In this document: positions 9,026 through 18,540 of the stretch, piece by piece | Numbering within the stretch: position 1 is the first letter of the stretch | How the letters are laid out: every line of letters begins with the position of its first letter | Origin: Bacteroidia bacterium | GTDB lineage: Bacteria; Bacteroidota; Bacteroidia; Flavobacteriales; Flavobacteriaceae | DNA: 39,647 bases | Assembly: GCA_018679315.1 (NCBI GenBank) | Contig: JAHHLF010000080.1 | Span: forward strand, 1-39,647 | Reading direction: 5' to 3' | Program-made: the position numbers and the translations under genes | Notes under the pieces: generated by a model | Database searches by the model: none | Told to the model about the DNA's origin: nothing | What the model saw: only the letters and a program-made list of their open reading frames with translations

Positions 9026-10591
9026 ATGAGTCAAGTAAAAGTACTTTCTAAAGACAAAGTCCCTATTGGGCAAAAAGCCGCTTTTGGGGCAGGTCATTTT
9101 ATACTGAACATTTTACCGGGAACACTTGGTGTCTTTATTCAGTTCTTTTTACTCACCGCATGGGGGGTTGACCCTTTATGGGCAGGACTTCTGGGAGGAT
9201 TGCCCAGAATATTCGACGCTATTACCGACCCGATTATGGGATTTATTTCGGACAATACTAAATCGAGGTTTGGTAGGAGAAGACCCTACATTTTTATAGG
9301 GGCACTCATAAGTGGTATTCTCTTCTTTTTGATGTGGCAATTGGATGATAATGCATCACAAACCTATATCATTTGGCATGTCATGGTGATCCAAATATTA
9401 TTCCTTATCGGGAATACAATGTTTGCTACACCTTTAGTAGGTCTTGGTTATGAAATGACATCAGATTATAATGAAAGAACCCGGTTGATGAGTTTTGCCA
9501 ATAGTATGGGACAGGTTGCCTGGATGATCGTACCCTGGTTGTATGTTATTATACCGGACTCAGAGACCTTTAATACGCAAACGGAGGGCGTTCGTACTAT
9601 GGCTCTTATTGTGGGAGCTATGTGTGTGGTCTTTGGTATTCTTCCCGCATTATTTTGCAAGGGTATTGATGCTTCACATATGGAAAACCGAAAAGAGATC
9701 AATTTCAAAACACTGTCAACTAACATGAAAGATCTGTTTAAGGGCATTATTCAAGTGTCTAAAAACAAGCCCTTTATGAAGTTATGTGGCGCTACGTTCT
9801 TGGTTTTTAACGGCTTTCAGCTTGTAGCCGCATTCGGCGTCTTCATTATTGTATTCTATATATATAACGGCAGCTATGAATTAGCAGGTACCTGGCCCGC
9901 ATGGTTCAATACGATCAATGCGATGCTAACAGCCTTTATTGTGATCCCAATTATTGCAAAAATGGCCAATAAATGGGGGAAGAAAAATGCATTTATAATA
10001 TCCACTGTCTTGTCAATTATCGGTTACATCTTAAAATGGTGGGGATTTGATATTGAACTCAATAATTCATTCAACCAAACAGGATTTGGAAAAGGATTAA
10101 ATTCGGCCGTTGGTTCACTTTTCGAGACGATAAATCCAACATTGGAAAGTATTGGGATGTCCTGGTTTTCTATAGATCCTGGAAGTGATATACCATGGCT
10201 CATCTTTGTCCCAATTCCATTATTTGCTTTTGGTATGGGAGGATTATTTACGTTGATGATGTCGATGACGGCTGATGTATGTGATCTGGATGAGTTAGAA
10301 AATGGTATGCCCAGAAAAGAAGGTACATTTGGCGCCATTTATTGGTGGATGGTCAAATTAGGACAAGCCATTGCACTTGTTTTAGGCGGGTTGATTTTGA
10401 AGATCGTAGGATTTGATCCGAATCTAACGGAACAATCCTTAGAAACCATGAATAGACTAAGAATCGCCGATATAATTGTCCCGGCATCAACGGCTGCCCT
10501 GGCTGTCTGGGTCATGTGGAAGTATTCTCTGTCGGAAGAACGAGCCCGGGAGATTAAAGCCAAATTGGAAGAACGAAGGGGCGTATTATAG
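9026..10591 (+). CDS. GPH-family (glycoside-pentoside-hexuronide:cation symporter) MFS transporter
   Basis: 12-TM-like protein with DAITDPIMGFISDNTKSRFGRRRPYIFIGA, characteristic of the GPH family. Confidence 0.88.
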   Translation: MSQVKVLSKDKVPIGQKAAFGAGHFILNILPGTLGVFIQFFLLTAWGVDPLWAGLLGGLPRIFDAITDPIMGFISDNTKSRFGRRRPYIFIGALISGILFFLMWQLDDNASQTYIIWHVMVIQILFLIGNTMFATPLVGLGYEMTSDYNERTRLMSFANSMGQVAWMIVPWLYVIIPDSETFNTQTEGVRTMALIVGAMCVVFGILPALFCKGIDASHMENRKEINFKTLSTNMKDLFKGIIQVSKNKPFMKLCGATFLVFNGFQLVAAFGVFIIVFYIYNGSYELAGTWPAWFNTINAMLTAFIVIPIIAKMANKWGKKNAFIISTVLSIIGYILKWWGFDIELNNSFNQTGFGKGLNSAVGSLFETINPTLESIGMSWFSIDPGSDIPWLIFVPIPLFAFGMGGLFTLMMSMTADVCDLDELENGMPRKEGTFGAIYWWMVKLGQAIALVLGGLILKIVGFDPNLTEQSLETMNRLRIADIIVPASTAALAVWVMWKYSLSEERAREIKAKLEERRGVL

Positions 10592-10612
10592 ATCGTTAAA
10601 TAAGAGCAAATA

Positions 10613-11500
10613 ATGTCATACATAGGTAAGGAAAAACGATTGGCCCTTTCCGGCCTGGATTACTCCGGGAAAAGTACAAAGGAACTACGTAAGATGTGTC
10701 GGCAGATACTTGAAGAGGGCATGCATGGCTTATGTTTCAGCCCCTATGAGGACGGTCAAAAACCGGGGGAACAGATTTCTGAGACACAAATACGCAGAAG
10801 GATGGAGATCATACAGCCCTATACCAGCTGGATTCGCTCTTTTTCATGCACTGATGGTAATGAGGAAATCCCTCGAATCGCCCATGAATATGGTATTAAA
10901 ACAATGGTAGGGGCCTGGTTAGGAGACGATCCTGAGATCAACAAAAAGGAGATTCAAAATCTTATTGAACTGGCTAACAAGGGGTATGTTGATATCGCCG
11001 CCGTGGGCAACGAGGTTATGTACCGAGGTGATCTTTCCGAGGATGAATTATTAGCATTTATCGCAGAAGTCAAGGAAAATGTAACGGATATTCCTGTCGG
11101 TTATGTTGATGCCTATTATGAATTTACAGAACGCCCCAGAATAACCGAGGCTTGCGATATTATTCTAGCCAATTGTTATCCTTTCTGGGAGGGTTGCGAT
11201 TTTGATTATTCCTTGCTCTACATAAAGGATATGTACCGCAGGGCTCAACATGCAGCAAAGGGAAAGAAAGTAATAATTTCGGAAACGGGCTGGCCCAGCC
11301 AAGGGACAAATCTGGAAGGTGCATTTCCGGGTTATGAAAGCGCATTGAAATATTTCATGAATATGCAGAAGTTAGCCGCGGAAGAAGACATTGAGATCTT
11401 CTACTTCTCCTCATTCGACGAGCCTTGGAAAACAGGCGCTGAAGGCGATGTGGGCGCTTACTGGGGTTTATGGGATAAAGAGGAAAAACTGAAATTCTAA
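10613..11500 (+). CDS. GH17-like glycosidase/glucanosyltransferase, no signal peptide (predicted cytoplasmic)
   Basis: AAVGNEVMYRGDL and IISETGWPSQGTNLEGA catalytic motifs; starts MSYIGKEKRLALSGLDYSGKS with no hydrophobic leader. Confidence 0.8.
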   Translation: MSYIGKEKRLALSGLDYSGKSTKELRKMCRQILEEGMHGLCFSPYEDGQKPGEQISETQIRRRMEIIQPYTSWIRSFSCTDGNEEIPRIAHEYGIKTMVGAWLGDDPEINKKEIQNLIELANKGYVDIAAVGNEVMYRGDLSEDELLAFIAEVKENVTDIPVGYVDAYYEFTERPRITEACDIILANCYPFWEGCDFDYSLLYIKDMYRRAQHAAKGKKVIISETGWPSQGTNLEGAFPGYESALKYFMNMQKLAAEEDIEIFYFSSFDEPWKTGAEGDVGAYWGLWDKEEKLKF

Positions 11501-11523
11501 CAGCTTTAATTTACTTCCTCCTA

Positions 11524-13065
11524 CTATTTTCGTACCAATAATTCCTGTACCTCTTCCAACGTCTTGCCTTTGGTCTCTATAACAAACTTCTTGACAAAGA
11601 ATACCGCTATTAAGGAAAGCAGCGCATAGATGGCAAAGGTCATGGTCGGGCCCAAATTGGACAATTCCCAGGGAAATACTTGAGTAACCGAAAAGCTAAC
11701 AAGTGAATTGAAGAACCCCACCGCAGAAATGGCGATCCCTTTGATCTTAGTTGGGAAAACCTCAGAGAACAATGTCCACATGACCGGCCCTAAAGAAATT
11801 GCAAATGAAGCGACATATAGTAAAATGGCTATAAGCACCAAATTTGCATTGATCTGAATGAAATTGGTGATCTGATTCCGTTTAAAATCAAGGAACTGAT
11901 CTGGAGGCAGTAGTGTCTCGACTTCAGCAAACAATGCCGATTGACCATCAAACGACCTGCCGTTCAATCCGGCCAATGCTGATCTGGTTTCTTCATTGCT
12001 CACTTTCTCCAAGGTAGTGTCATTAAAATCATAAGTAGCCTCGTTGAAGGCCCAGGTCGCCATAGCCAAGGCAATTGTCATACATGTAGTGCCTATGAGC
12101 AACAATGGTTTACGACCTAACTTATCGATAAGCCAAATGGCCACAAGGGTGAATGCCAGATTCGTTAGTCCCACTACTATAGCTTGCAAGAATGAAGAAT
12201 CTGTGCTGCCACCCGCCTGTTCAAAAATGGTGGGTGCGTAATAAAAGATCGCGTTGATCCCTGTTATCTGTTGAAAAAAAGCGATACCAAAAGCAATGAT
12301 CATGATCGTAGCATACTTGCTCTTGAAAATATCTGATAACTTGCTTTTTTCTTCTTTAACAGAAATACCTCTTTGGATCTCCTCAATCGTTATTTCGGCA
12401 TACGCTTCCCCTCCAATCTTTGTGAGGATCTTTCGCGCTAGTTTAACCTTATTCAATTTCTGAATCAACCATCTGGGACTCTTTGGTACTGTAAATAAGG
12501 ATATAAAGTATACCAAAGCAGGTATGGCCTCCACTCCAAGCATCCATCTCCAGCTCTCCCCTTCAATATTGACCAGGAAATAATTGGAAAAATAGGCTAC
12601 GGAAATACCGATGACAATATTCAATTGGTTGAAGGATACCAAGCTTCCTCTCAATTTGGGTGGCGCGATCTCTGCTATATAGATCGGAGCGATCAAAATG
12701 GCGCCCCCAATTCCTATTCCCCCAATGATCCTTGCGGTGATAAATTCTATATAGCCTGTTGCTAAAGCCGACCAACTTGCAGAAACTGTGAAAAGGGCAG
12801 CTACGACGATCAATACACTTTTACGACCAAACTTATCTGCCATTGGACCGGCCATCAAATTACCCGCCATAGCACCAAAGACCACACAGCCAACAGAGAA
12901 GCCCAGCATCCATTCCGTCATATCAAAGTAGATCGTGATACCTTTCACTGCACCGGAAATTACCGCACTATCAAATCCTAATAAAAAGCCACCTAATGCA
13001 ACGATCAGACTGATTAAAATGGTATAGGATTTATTCATTTTTACTGCAGGAGCGGTATTTTCCAT
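11524..13065 (-). CDS. Sugar porter (SP) family MFS transporter
   Basis: GGFLLGFDSAVISGA, GPMADKFGRKSVL, PIYIAEIAPPKLRGSLVSFNQL, PKSPRWLI, QQITGINAIFYYAPTIFEQAG; classic SP-family signatures. Confidence 0.92.
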   Translation of the reverse strand: MENTAPAVKMNKSYTILISLIVALGGFLLGFDSAVISGAVKGITIYFDMTEWMLGFSVGCVVFGAMAGNLMAGPMADKFGRKSVLIVVAALFTVSASWSALATGYIEFITARIIGGIGIGGAILIAPIYIAEIAPPKLRGSLVSFNQLNIVIGISVAYFSNYFLVNIEGESWRWMLGVEAIPALVYFISLFTVPKSPRWLIQKLNKVKLARKILTKIGGEAYAEITIEEIQRGISVKEEKSKLSDIFKSKYATIMIIAFGIAFFQQITGINAIFYYAPTIFEQAGGSTDSSFLQAIVVGLTNLAFTLVAIWLIDKLGRKPLLLIGTTCMTIALAMATWAFNEATYDFNDTTLEKVSNEETRSALAGLNGRSFDGQSALFAEVETLLPPDQFLDFKRNQITNFIQINANLVLIAILLYVASFAISLGPVMWTLFSEVFPTKIKGIAISAVGFFNSLVSFSVTQVFPWELSNLGPTMTFAIYALLSLIAVFFVKKFVIETKGKTLEEVQELLVRK

Positions 13066-13213
13066 GTAGTTGGTTTTTTTGGTGGTTTCAGTTACGCATG
13101 TTACCTAGATATTTGACCATGCATCTCCATCAGAAGCTAATTGCCTCTGCGAAGTAGGAAATATAACGAAAAGAATAGGTGATTCCTTCGGGAAATAAGA
13201 TAAATGTAGTGCC

Positions 13214-13489
13214 CTAAATAATCTCTGCACTGAGACCAGCCTGAAGGAGACGTGTGCAACGAGGCTTAAGATCGTTGTATTCACCCGTTTTTACAGTACA
13301 TTTTCCATTGTAGTGAACAATAAGAGAACATTGTTCCGCCTGTTCCGGTGTATGTTCGCATACATTCACCAGGGTATCTATCACGTGTTCAAAAGTATTG
13401 ACATCGTCATTAAAAAGGACGATCTCATTTACGGTTACTTGTTGCTCATCGAGCAATACTTCTTCCGATACTTTTTCTTTGGAGCTCAT
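13214..13489 (-). CDS. clpS: ATP-dependent Clp protease adaptor ClpS
   Basis: IVLFNDDVNTFEHVIDTLVNVCEHTPEQAEQCSLIVHYNGKCTVKTG; ClpS core. Start chosen at 13489 (MSSKEKV) rather than the longer track ORF. Confidence 0.9.
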   Translation of the reverse strand: MSSKEKVSEEVLLDEQQVTVNEIVLFNDDVNTFEHVIDTLVNVCEHTPEQAEQCSLIVHYNGKCTVKTGEYNDLKPRCTRLLQAGLSAEII

Positions 13490-13509
13490 TGTATCGACAT
13501 TGCTTTGGT

Positions 13510-14346
13510 CTAAAATACATATTTTGTGGAAACCCAATTATGTTTTTCCAGAAAATTTTCCATGTGCATACCCACTTCCTCACAGGCCGAAGTGATGGTT
13601 CTCAGATCTTCAGAGTAAAATCCGCTGAGGAGTAAACAGCCCTTTTTTTCAAGTCGACTTGCATATACCGGTATATCAGCTATCAATACATTGCGATTAA
13701 TATTAGCCAGAATAATATCATAGCTATCATGGCCTTTTAGAAGTCCTACATTCCCCTGTTCCACTGAAATATGGCTACAGGCATTACGTTCAACGTTTTC
13801 CCTTGCATTCTCAAAACTCCATTCGTCAATGTCTATGGCCCGAACCTCATCAGCTCCCATTTTGCAAGCCAGAATCGCTAACACCCCGGTGCCGCAACCC
13901 ATATCCAGAACTCTTTTGTTCAAAAAATCGAATTGTAGCATTTGCCTGATCATCAGAAAGGTTGTCTCATGATGCCCGGTGCCAAAACTCATTTTTGGCA
14001 TGATCTCTATATCAAAAGCTACATCCTTCGCTTGGTGAAAAGGTGCCCTGACAAAACATTGATCATCAACCAGAATTGGATCAAACTGAGCTTCCCAAAT
14101 GGCGTTCCAGTTCTCCTCGGGAATGAGCCTGGTTTGAAACTCAATATGAGTTTCTGGGTTTTTTAATACGTTGAGCTTTGCAAGTGCTATTTCATCAAAA
14201 TCAACTTCTTTGATATAAGCTTTCAGGCCCTCTTCTGTTTCAAGAAAACTATCATAGGGCTGCAGTGATAGCTCAGCGAGCAGGATATCCCTGGCGGGTT
14301 CCACAGGATTAATAGTAAAGGAAACTTCGCGGTAGGCTGCAGACAT
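13510..14346 (-). CDS. prmA: 50S ribosomal protein L11 methyltransferase
   Basis: MPKMSFGTGHHETTFLMIRQML and VLDMGCGTGVLAILACKMGA, ILANINRNVL; PrmA signatures. Confidence 0.93.
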   Translation of the reverse strand: MSAAYREVSFTINPVEPARDILLAELSLQPYDSFLETEEGLKAYIKEVDFDEIALAKLNVLKNPETHIEFQTRLIPEENWNAIWEAQFDPILVDDQCFVRAPFHQAKDVAFDIEIMPKMSFGTGHHETTFLMIRQMLQFDFLNKRVLDMGCGTGVLAILACKMGADEVRAIDIDEWSFENARENVERNACSHISVEQGNVGLLKGHDSYDIILANINRNVLIADIPVYASRLEKKGCLLLSGFYSEDLRTITSACEEVGMHMENFLEKHNWVSTKYVF

Positions 14347-14351
14347 GTTGT

Positions 14352-15101
14352 CTATGCGCTCTGGACAATAGCAAGGAAGTCATCTGCATTTAGTGATGCC
14401 CCGCCAATGAGTCCCCCATCTACGTCTGGCTTCGAAAATATATCCCTGGCATTACCCGGTTTTACACTCCCACCATAAAGAATAGAAACACCATCTGCCA
14501 AATCCGGATCATATCTTTCGATCAACGTTTTACGGATAAAAGCATGCATTTCCTGTGCCTGCTCCGGGCTGGCGGTCTCTCCGGTACCAATGGCCCAAAC
14601 GGGCTCATAGGCTAAAATGATATTTTGCCAGTTATTGGCTTCCAGGTGAAATAAGCCTTCGCTCAGTTGGTTTTTGACAACATCAAAGTGAATGTCGTTT
14701 TTCCGGTCGTGTAGTTCCTCGCCAAAACAGAAGATCACTGTCATATTTTTATCAAGGGCCGTATCTGCTTTTTTAGCTAAGAGCGCATCCCATTCCCCAA
14801 AAAGAGCACGGCGTTCTGAGTGGCCCAGGATAACGTGGTCTATACCCAGGTGCAACAACATAGAGGCTGAAACCTCTCCAGTAAAGGCTCCGCTTTCCGC
14901 AAAATGCATATTCTGAGCTGCGACAATAATATTTGTGTTCTTTGCTGAGTCTGCTGCTGCTGCCAAATTAACGAAAGGAGGCGCTACCATTACCTTAGTA
15001 GAGGTATCTCCCATCCCATTTGAAATTGCCCCGATCAATTCCGTCGTTTCGGTGGCATTCTTATTCATTTTCCAGTTTCCGGCTACTATCATTGATCTCA
15101 T
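14352..15101 (-). CDS. tpiA: Triosephosphate isomerase
   Basis: VAGNWKMNK, ILGHSERRALFGE, LAYEPVWAIGTG, ILYGGSVKPGNA. Confidence 0.97.
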   Translation of the reverse strand: MRSMIVAGNWKMNKNATETTELIGAISNGMGDTSTKVMVAPPFVNLAAAADSAKNTNIIVAAQNMHFAESGAFTGEVSASMLLHLGIDHVILGHSERRALFGEWDALLAKKADTALDKNMTVIFCFGEELHDRKNDIHFDVVKNQLSEGLFHLEANNWQNIILAYEPVWAIGTGETASPEQAQEMHAFIRKTLIERYDPDLADGVSILYGGSVKPGNARDIFSKPDVDGGLIGGASLNADDFLAIVQSA

Positions 15102-15104
15102 AGG

Positions 15105-16202
15105 CTAGTCAAATTGAAGGTTATCTATATCGTTAAAATGTTCTTTTTGGACAATGGTTCCATTTTTGAGTAAAACGACACCCGGGTTAGAGCGGATAAT
15201 CGTCTTTAAAGTTGTTGCATCTGTGAAATAAAATGGAAAGCTAAGTTTATATTGAGCACTGAGAGCAGCGGCATGTTCTATAGATGAAGCCGACATGCCA
15301 ATTACCTTATAACCCGCTTCTTCTGCCTTTTTAGTCACATCCGGTAATTTAGAAAAACCCGCAGCTTTTCCCTGACTCAGATCATATGCAATGATCATCG
15401 CCAGTTTGGGTTCCTTTAAGATCAGGGAAGCCTGATCATTCCCGTTTTGTTCGATCGTAAAATCGTGAATAGGCGGTTCATATCCTGCCTGTACCTCTTC
15501 TGTTTCCACCCCGATGAATTCACCGTCGACATCTGGATATTCTCCTTGGGTTACGATGACCTTTTCTTCACCATTGATGTCGAATTTCCAGGCATATTCA
15601 TAAATAGCTTTAGATGCATCTTCCGGGATACTCATCCCTTCTTCAATATTCACGCCCACCTTGTATGCCCTGAAATCCTTCAATGGCAGATGGTTGTATA
15701 CATGATAGGCCATCCAAAAACAAAGGACGAGAGAAATTGCCAGTACTATATTACTCTTCATCACGGGTACAAGAGGTGTAATATACTTTCTTCCCCTCCA
15801 TAGGATCAGGATCAGTACTAAAAGGATAACATCTTTAGTAAATGATTCCCACGGAGTTAGCGGGATCGCATCCCCGAAACAGCCACAATCCGTTACCTTA
15901 TTAAAATAGGCAGAGTAAAATGTAAGGAAGGTAAAAAAGATGATCATAACCAAGAGAAGCCATAATGTCAATTTAGTCTTGTACCCCAGCAATAAGGCAA
16001 GACCAAGTAATACCTCAACTATGACAATAATAATGGCTAAGGCAAGGGCCATAGGCATTAAGAAGGAAAGATCAAAAACAGCAGGACTAAAGTATTCCTC
16101 AAGCTTAAAAGCAAATCCCACAGGATCATTCAGTTTGATCAGTCCGCTAAAAATAAATAAGGCCCCAACGATGATTCGGACCAGGGTAATTATAGATTTC
16201 AT
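15105..16202 (-). CDS. BT_3928-like protein: DoxX/MauE-like membrane domain fused to a thioredoxin-like domain
   Basis: N-terminal 4-TM DoxX/MauE-like region (RIIVGALFIFSGLIKLNDPVGFAFKLEEYF...DCGCFGDAIPLTPWESFTKD) plus a C-terminal domain (LAMIIAYDLSQG...NPGVVLLKNGTIVQKEHF) with no CxxC. Confidence 0.8.
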   Translation of the reverse strand: MKSIITLVRIIVGALFIFSGLIKLNDPVGFAFKLEEYFSPAVFDLSFLMPMALALAIIIVIVEVLLGLALLLGYKTKLTLWLLLVMIIFFTFLTFYSAYFNKVTDCGCFGDAIPLTPWESFTKDVILLVLILILWRGRKYITPLVPVMKSNIVLAISLVLCFWMAYHVYNHLPLKDFRAYKVGVNIEEGMSIPEDASKAIYEYAWKFDINGEEKVIVTQGEYPDVDGEFIGVETEEVQAGYEPPIHDFTIEQNGNDQASLILKEPKLAMIIAYDLSQGKAAGFSKLPDVTKKAEEAGYKVIGMSASSIEHAAALSAQYKLSFPFYFTDATTLKTIIRSNPGVVLLKNGTIVQKEHFNDIDNLQFD

Positions 16203-16205
16203 GGA

Positions 16206-16769
16206 TCAGGGTGCGTTTTGATCTTGTGGTTGAGGTTCATTTATATGTATCATGGCAAAGACTGCATAATTGATCATATCCAGATAATTGGCTTCAATTC
16301 CTTCACTGACCAGTGTCATTCCCTGGTTATCCTCTATCTGTTTTACCCGTAACAATTTCTGCAGGATGAGATCTGTCAGAGAACTGATACGCATATCGCG
16401 CCAGGCTTCCCCATAATCGTGGTTCTTATCCTCCATCAGGCCTTTGGCTGTATTTGTTTGTTTATCAAATAACTGTGCTGCCTCTTCAGTTTCAATATCC
16501 GGTTGTTCCGCTACGCCTAACTCCAGCTGAATCAAAGCCATGATGGAGTAGTTAATGATCCCCATAAATTCAGAAATTTCTCCTTCGTCAATGCGCCTTT
16601 CTGTTTTTTCCTGGAGACTGCGAATGCGTTGGGCCTTAATAAATATCTGATCCGTAAGCGATGGAAGCCTTAAAATACGCCAGGCGCTGCCATAGTCCTG
16701 CATCTTTTTTACAAAAAGCTCCCGACATTGGGCAATGACCGCATCGAATTGGGCGGAGGTATGATTCAT
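16206..16769 (-). CDS. DUF1599 (nucleotide modification associated domain) protein with internal duplication
   Basis: Two similar halves: KKMQDYGSAWRILRLPSLTDQIFIKAQRIRSLQ and EDKNHDYGEAWRDMRISSLTDLILQKLLRVKQIE. Start set at MNHTSAQ (16769); the ORF extends to 16802 as MGEIYGNLKDQ. Confidence 0.78.
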   Translation of the reverse strand: MNHTSAQFDAVIAQCRELFVKKMQDYGSAWRILRLPSLTDQIFIKAQRIRSLQEKTERRIDEGEISEFMGIINYSIMALIQLELGVAEQPDIETEEAAQLFDKQTNTAKGLMEDKNHDYGEAWRDMRISSLTDLILQKLLRVKQIEDNQGMTLVSEGIEANYLDMINYAVFAMIHINEPQPQDQNAP

Positions 16770-16881
16770 TTGATCCTTCAAATTTCCGTAAATTTCGCCC
16801 AAAAATACGGAACGGTCAAAGTTTGCGCCGGTATTTTACCCGTACCTTTCAAACACCTTCATTTTTGACGCATATAGCCTT

Positions 16882-17727
16882 ATGACACTTAATTGCCTTG
16901 GAAATCTTATCGATCTTTCTACGCCCCGCGTCATGGGGATACTGAACATTGCACCGGACTCCTTCCACGATGGGGGAAGATACTCTCAAGAAAGAAAATG
17001 GCTTGCCCAAGCTGGGAAAATGCTGGAAGACGGGGCCACCTTTATCGATGTTGGCGGATATAGCAGTCGGCCTGATGCTACTCATATTTCAACGGAAGAA
17101 GAGCTCAAGAGGGTTCTACCAGTTGTACAGTCGCTTATCACGCATTTTCCGGGAGTCATCATTTCCATAGATAGCTTTAGAAGTGAAGTGGCCCGGGTAG
17201 TTCTTGACATGGGGGTTGCTATCGTAAATGACATATCCGGTGGGCATGCCGATGCCAAAATGCTTGCATTAGCCAAAGAATATCAAGTCCCCTTGATCCT
17301 CATGCACATGAAGGGCACGCCCCAGACGATGCGCAAGATGACAGAATACGACAATTTGCTTGAGGAAGTCTTGTTATATTTTTCAGAGAGACTTGCCAAA
17401 GCACATGCACTGGGAATTAATGATATTGTCATAGATCCGGGATTTGGGTTTGCCAAAACGACGGAGCAGAATTTTGAGTTGCTCGATCAGCTGGGATTAT
17501 TTCAAACCCTTGAAGCACCTGTACTTGTTGGTGTAAGCAGAAAATCTATGATCTATAAAACCCTGGGGGAGTCTCCCAAAGAGGCATTGAACGGCACATC
17601 GGCGCTACATATGAGTGCCCTGGAAAGGGGTGCCAACATCTTAAGAGCGCACGATGTCAAAGAGGCCATGGATTGCATTACCCTGCACGAAAAATTGAAA
17701 AAGGGCGCTAAGCACAACCTAGCATGA
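16882..17727 (+). CDS. folP: Dihydropteroate synthase
   Basis: PRVMGILNIAPDSFHDGGRY, ATFIDVGGYSSRPDA, IVNDISGG, VLVGVSRKSMI. Confidence 0.96.
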   Translation: MTLNCLGNLIDLSTPRVMGILNIAPDSFHDGGRYSQERKWLAQAGKMLEDGATFIDVGGYSSRPDATHISTEEELKRVLPVVQSLITHFPGVIISIDSFRSEVARVVLDMGVAIVNDISGGHADAKMLALAKEYQVPLILMHMKGTPQTMRKMTEYDNLLEEVLLYFSERLAKAHALGINDIVIDPGFGFAKTTEQNFELLDQLGLFQTLEAPVLVGVSRKSMIYKTLGESPKEALNGTSALHMSALERGANILRAHDVKEAMDCITLHEKLKKGAKHNLA

Positions 17728-17757
17728 TTTTTTCTAATTTTACAAAAACACCCTAAG

Positions 17758-18540
17758 TTGGAATTTTTAGACTTCCTCGAATTTAAGGTAACCGACTTCA
17801 TTGATATCTTTCTTGTCGCCGTGTTGCTGTATTACATCTACAAATTAGTTCGGGGCACCGCGGCTATCAATATTTTTATTGGGATCGTTATCGTCTGGGG
17901 GTTTTGGAAACTGACCCAACTCTTGGATATGAAAATGATCAGCAGCATGGTAGGCGGTTTTATGTCTGTGGGGCTGATCGCCCTGATCATTGTTTTCCAG
18001 CAGGAGCTGCGTCAATTCCTATTGATGATAGGGACAACCAACCTTGATAAGAAAAAATTTGCAAAGCGTTTTAGTTTCATGAAACAAGAGGGGTTTGGAG
18101 TGGTTACCGATGTAGATGCCATACTTAAGGCTTCCGAAAAAATGGCGAAGAGCAAAACAGGTGCCATCCTGGTATTTAAGAAAAACAATTCCCTGGATAC
18201 GTTTAAAGCTACCGGCGATACGATGAATCTCGGAGTGAACGGACCCATCCTGGAGAGCATCTTTTTTAAGAATAGTCCTTTACATGACGGAGCGGCGATC
18301 ATTGAAGGAAATACGATCACAGCCACACGTGTCATCCTGCCAATTTCCAATGAACGCGCAATCCCCCTTCGTTATGGCTTACGTCATAGGGCAGCAGCAG
18401 GCATCACAGAGAAAACAGATGCTCTGGCTCTGGTCGTTAGCGAAGAGACCGGACAAATATCATACTTAAAAGGTGGTCAATTTGTACCTTTTAAAGATCT
18501 GGGCGCTCTTTCCGAAATGCTAAAAACAGAATTAGATTAA
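17758..18540 (+). CDS. cdaA: Diadenylate cyclase CdaA (TTG start)
   Basis: 3 N-terminal TM helices then DisA_N domain with LHDGAAIIEGNTI and RHRAAAGITEKTDALALVVSEETG. Only a TTG start fits before an in-frame stop at 17725. Confidence 0.93.
   Translation: MEFLDFLEFKVTDFIDIFLVAVLLYYIYKLVRGTAAINIFIGIVIVWGFWKLTQLLDMKMISSMVGGFMSVGLIALIIVFQQELRQFLLMIGTTNLDKKKFAKRFSFMKQEGFGVVTDVDAILKASEKMAKSKTGAILVFKKNNSLDTFKATGDTMNLGVNGPILESIFFKNSPLHDGAAIIEGNTITATRVILPISNERAIPLRYGLRHRAAAGITEKTDALALVVSEETGQISYLKGGQFVPFKDLGALSEMLKTELD

Noticed and set aside
13490-13537. Upstream extension of ClpS (MGFHKICILDQSNVDT)
   Set aside because: Overlaps the end of prmA coding and ClpS proteins normally begin near MSSKEKV; short start preferred.
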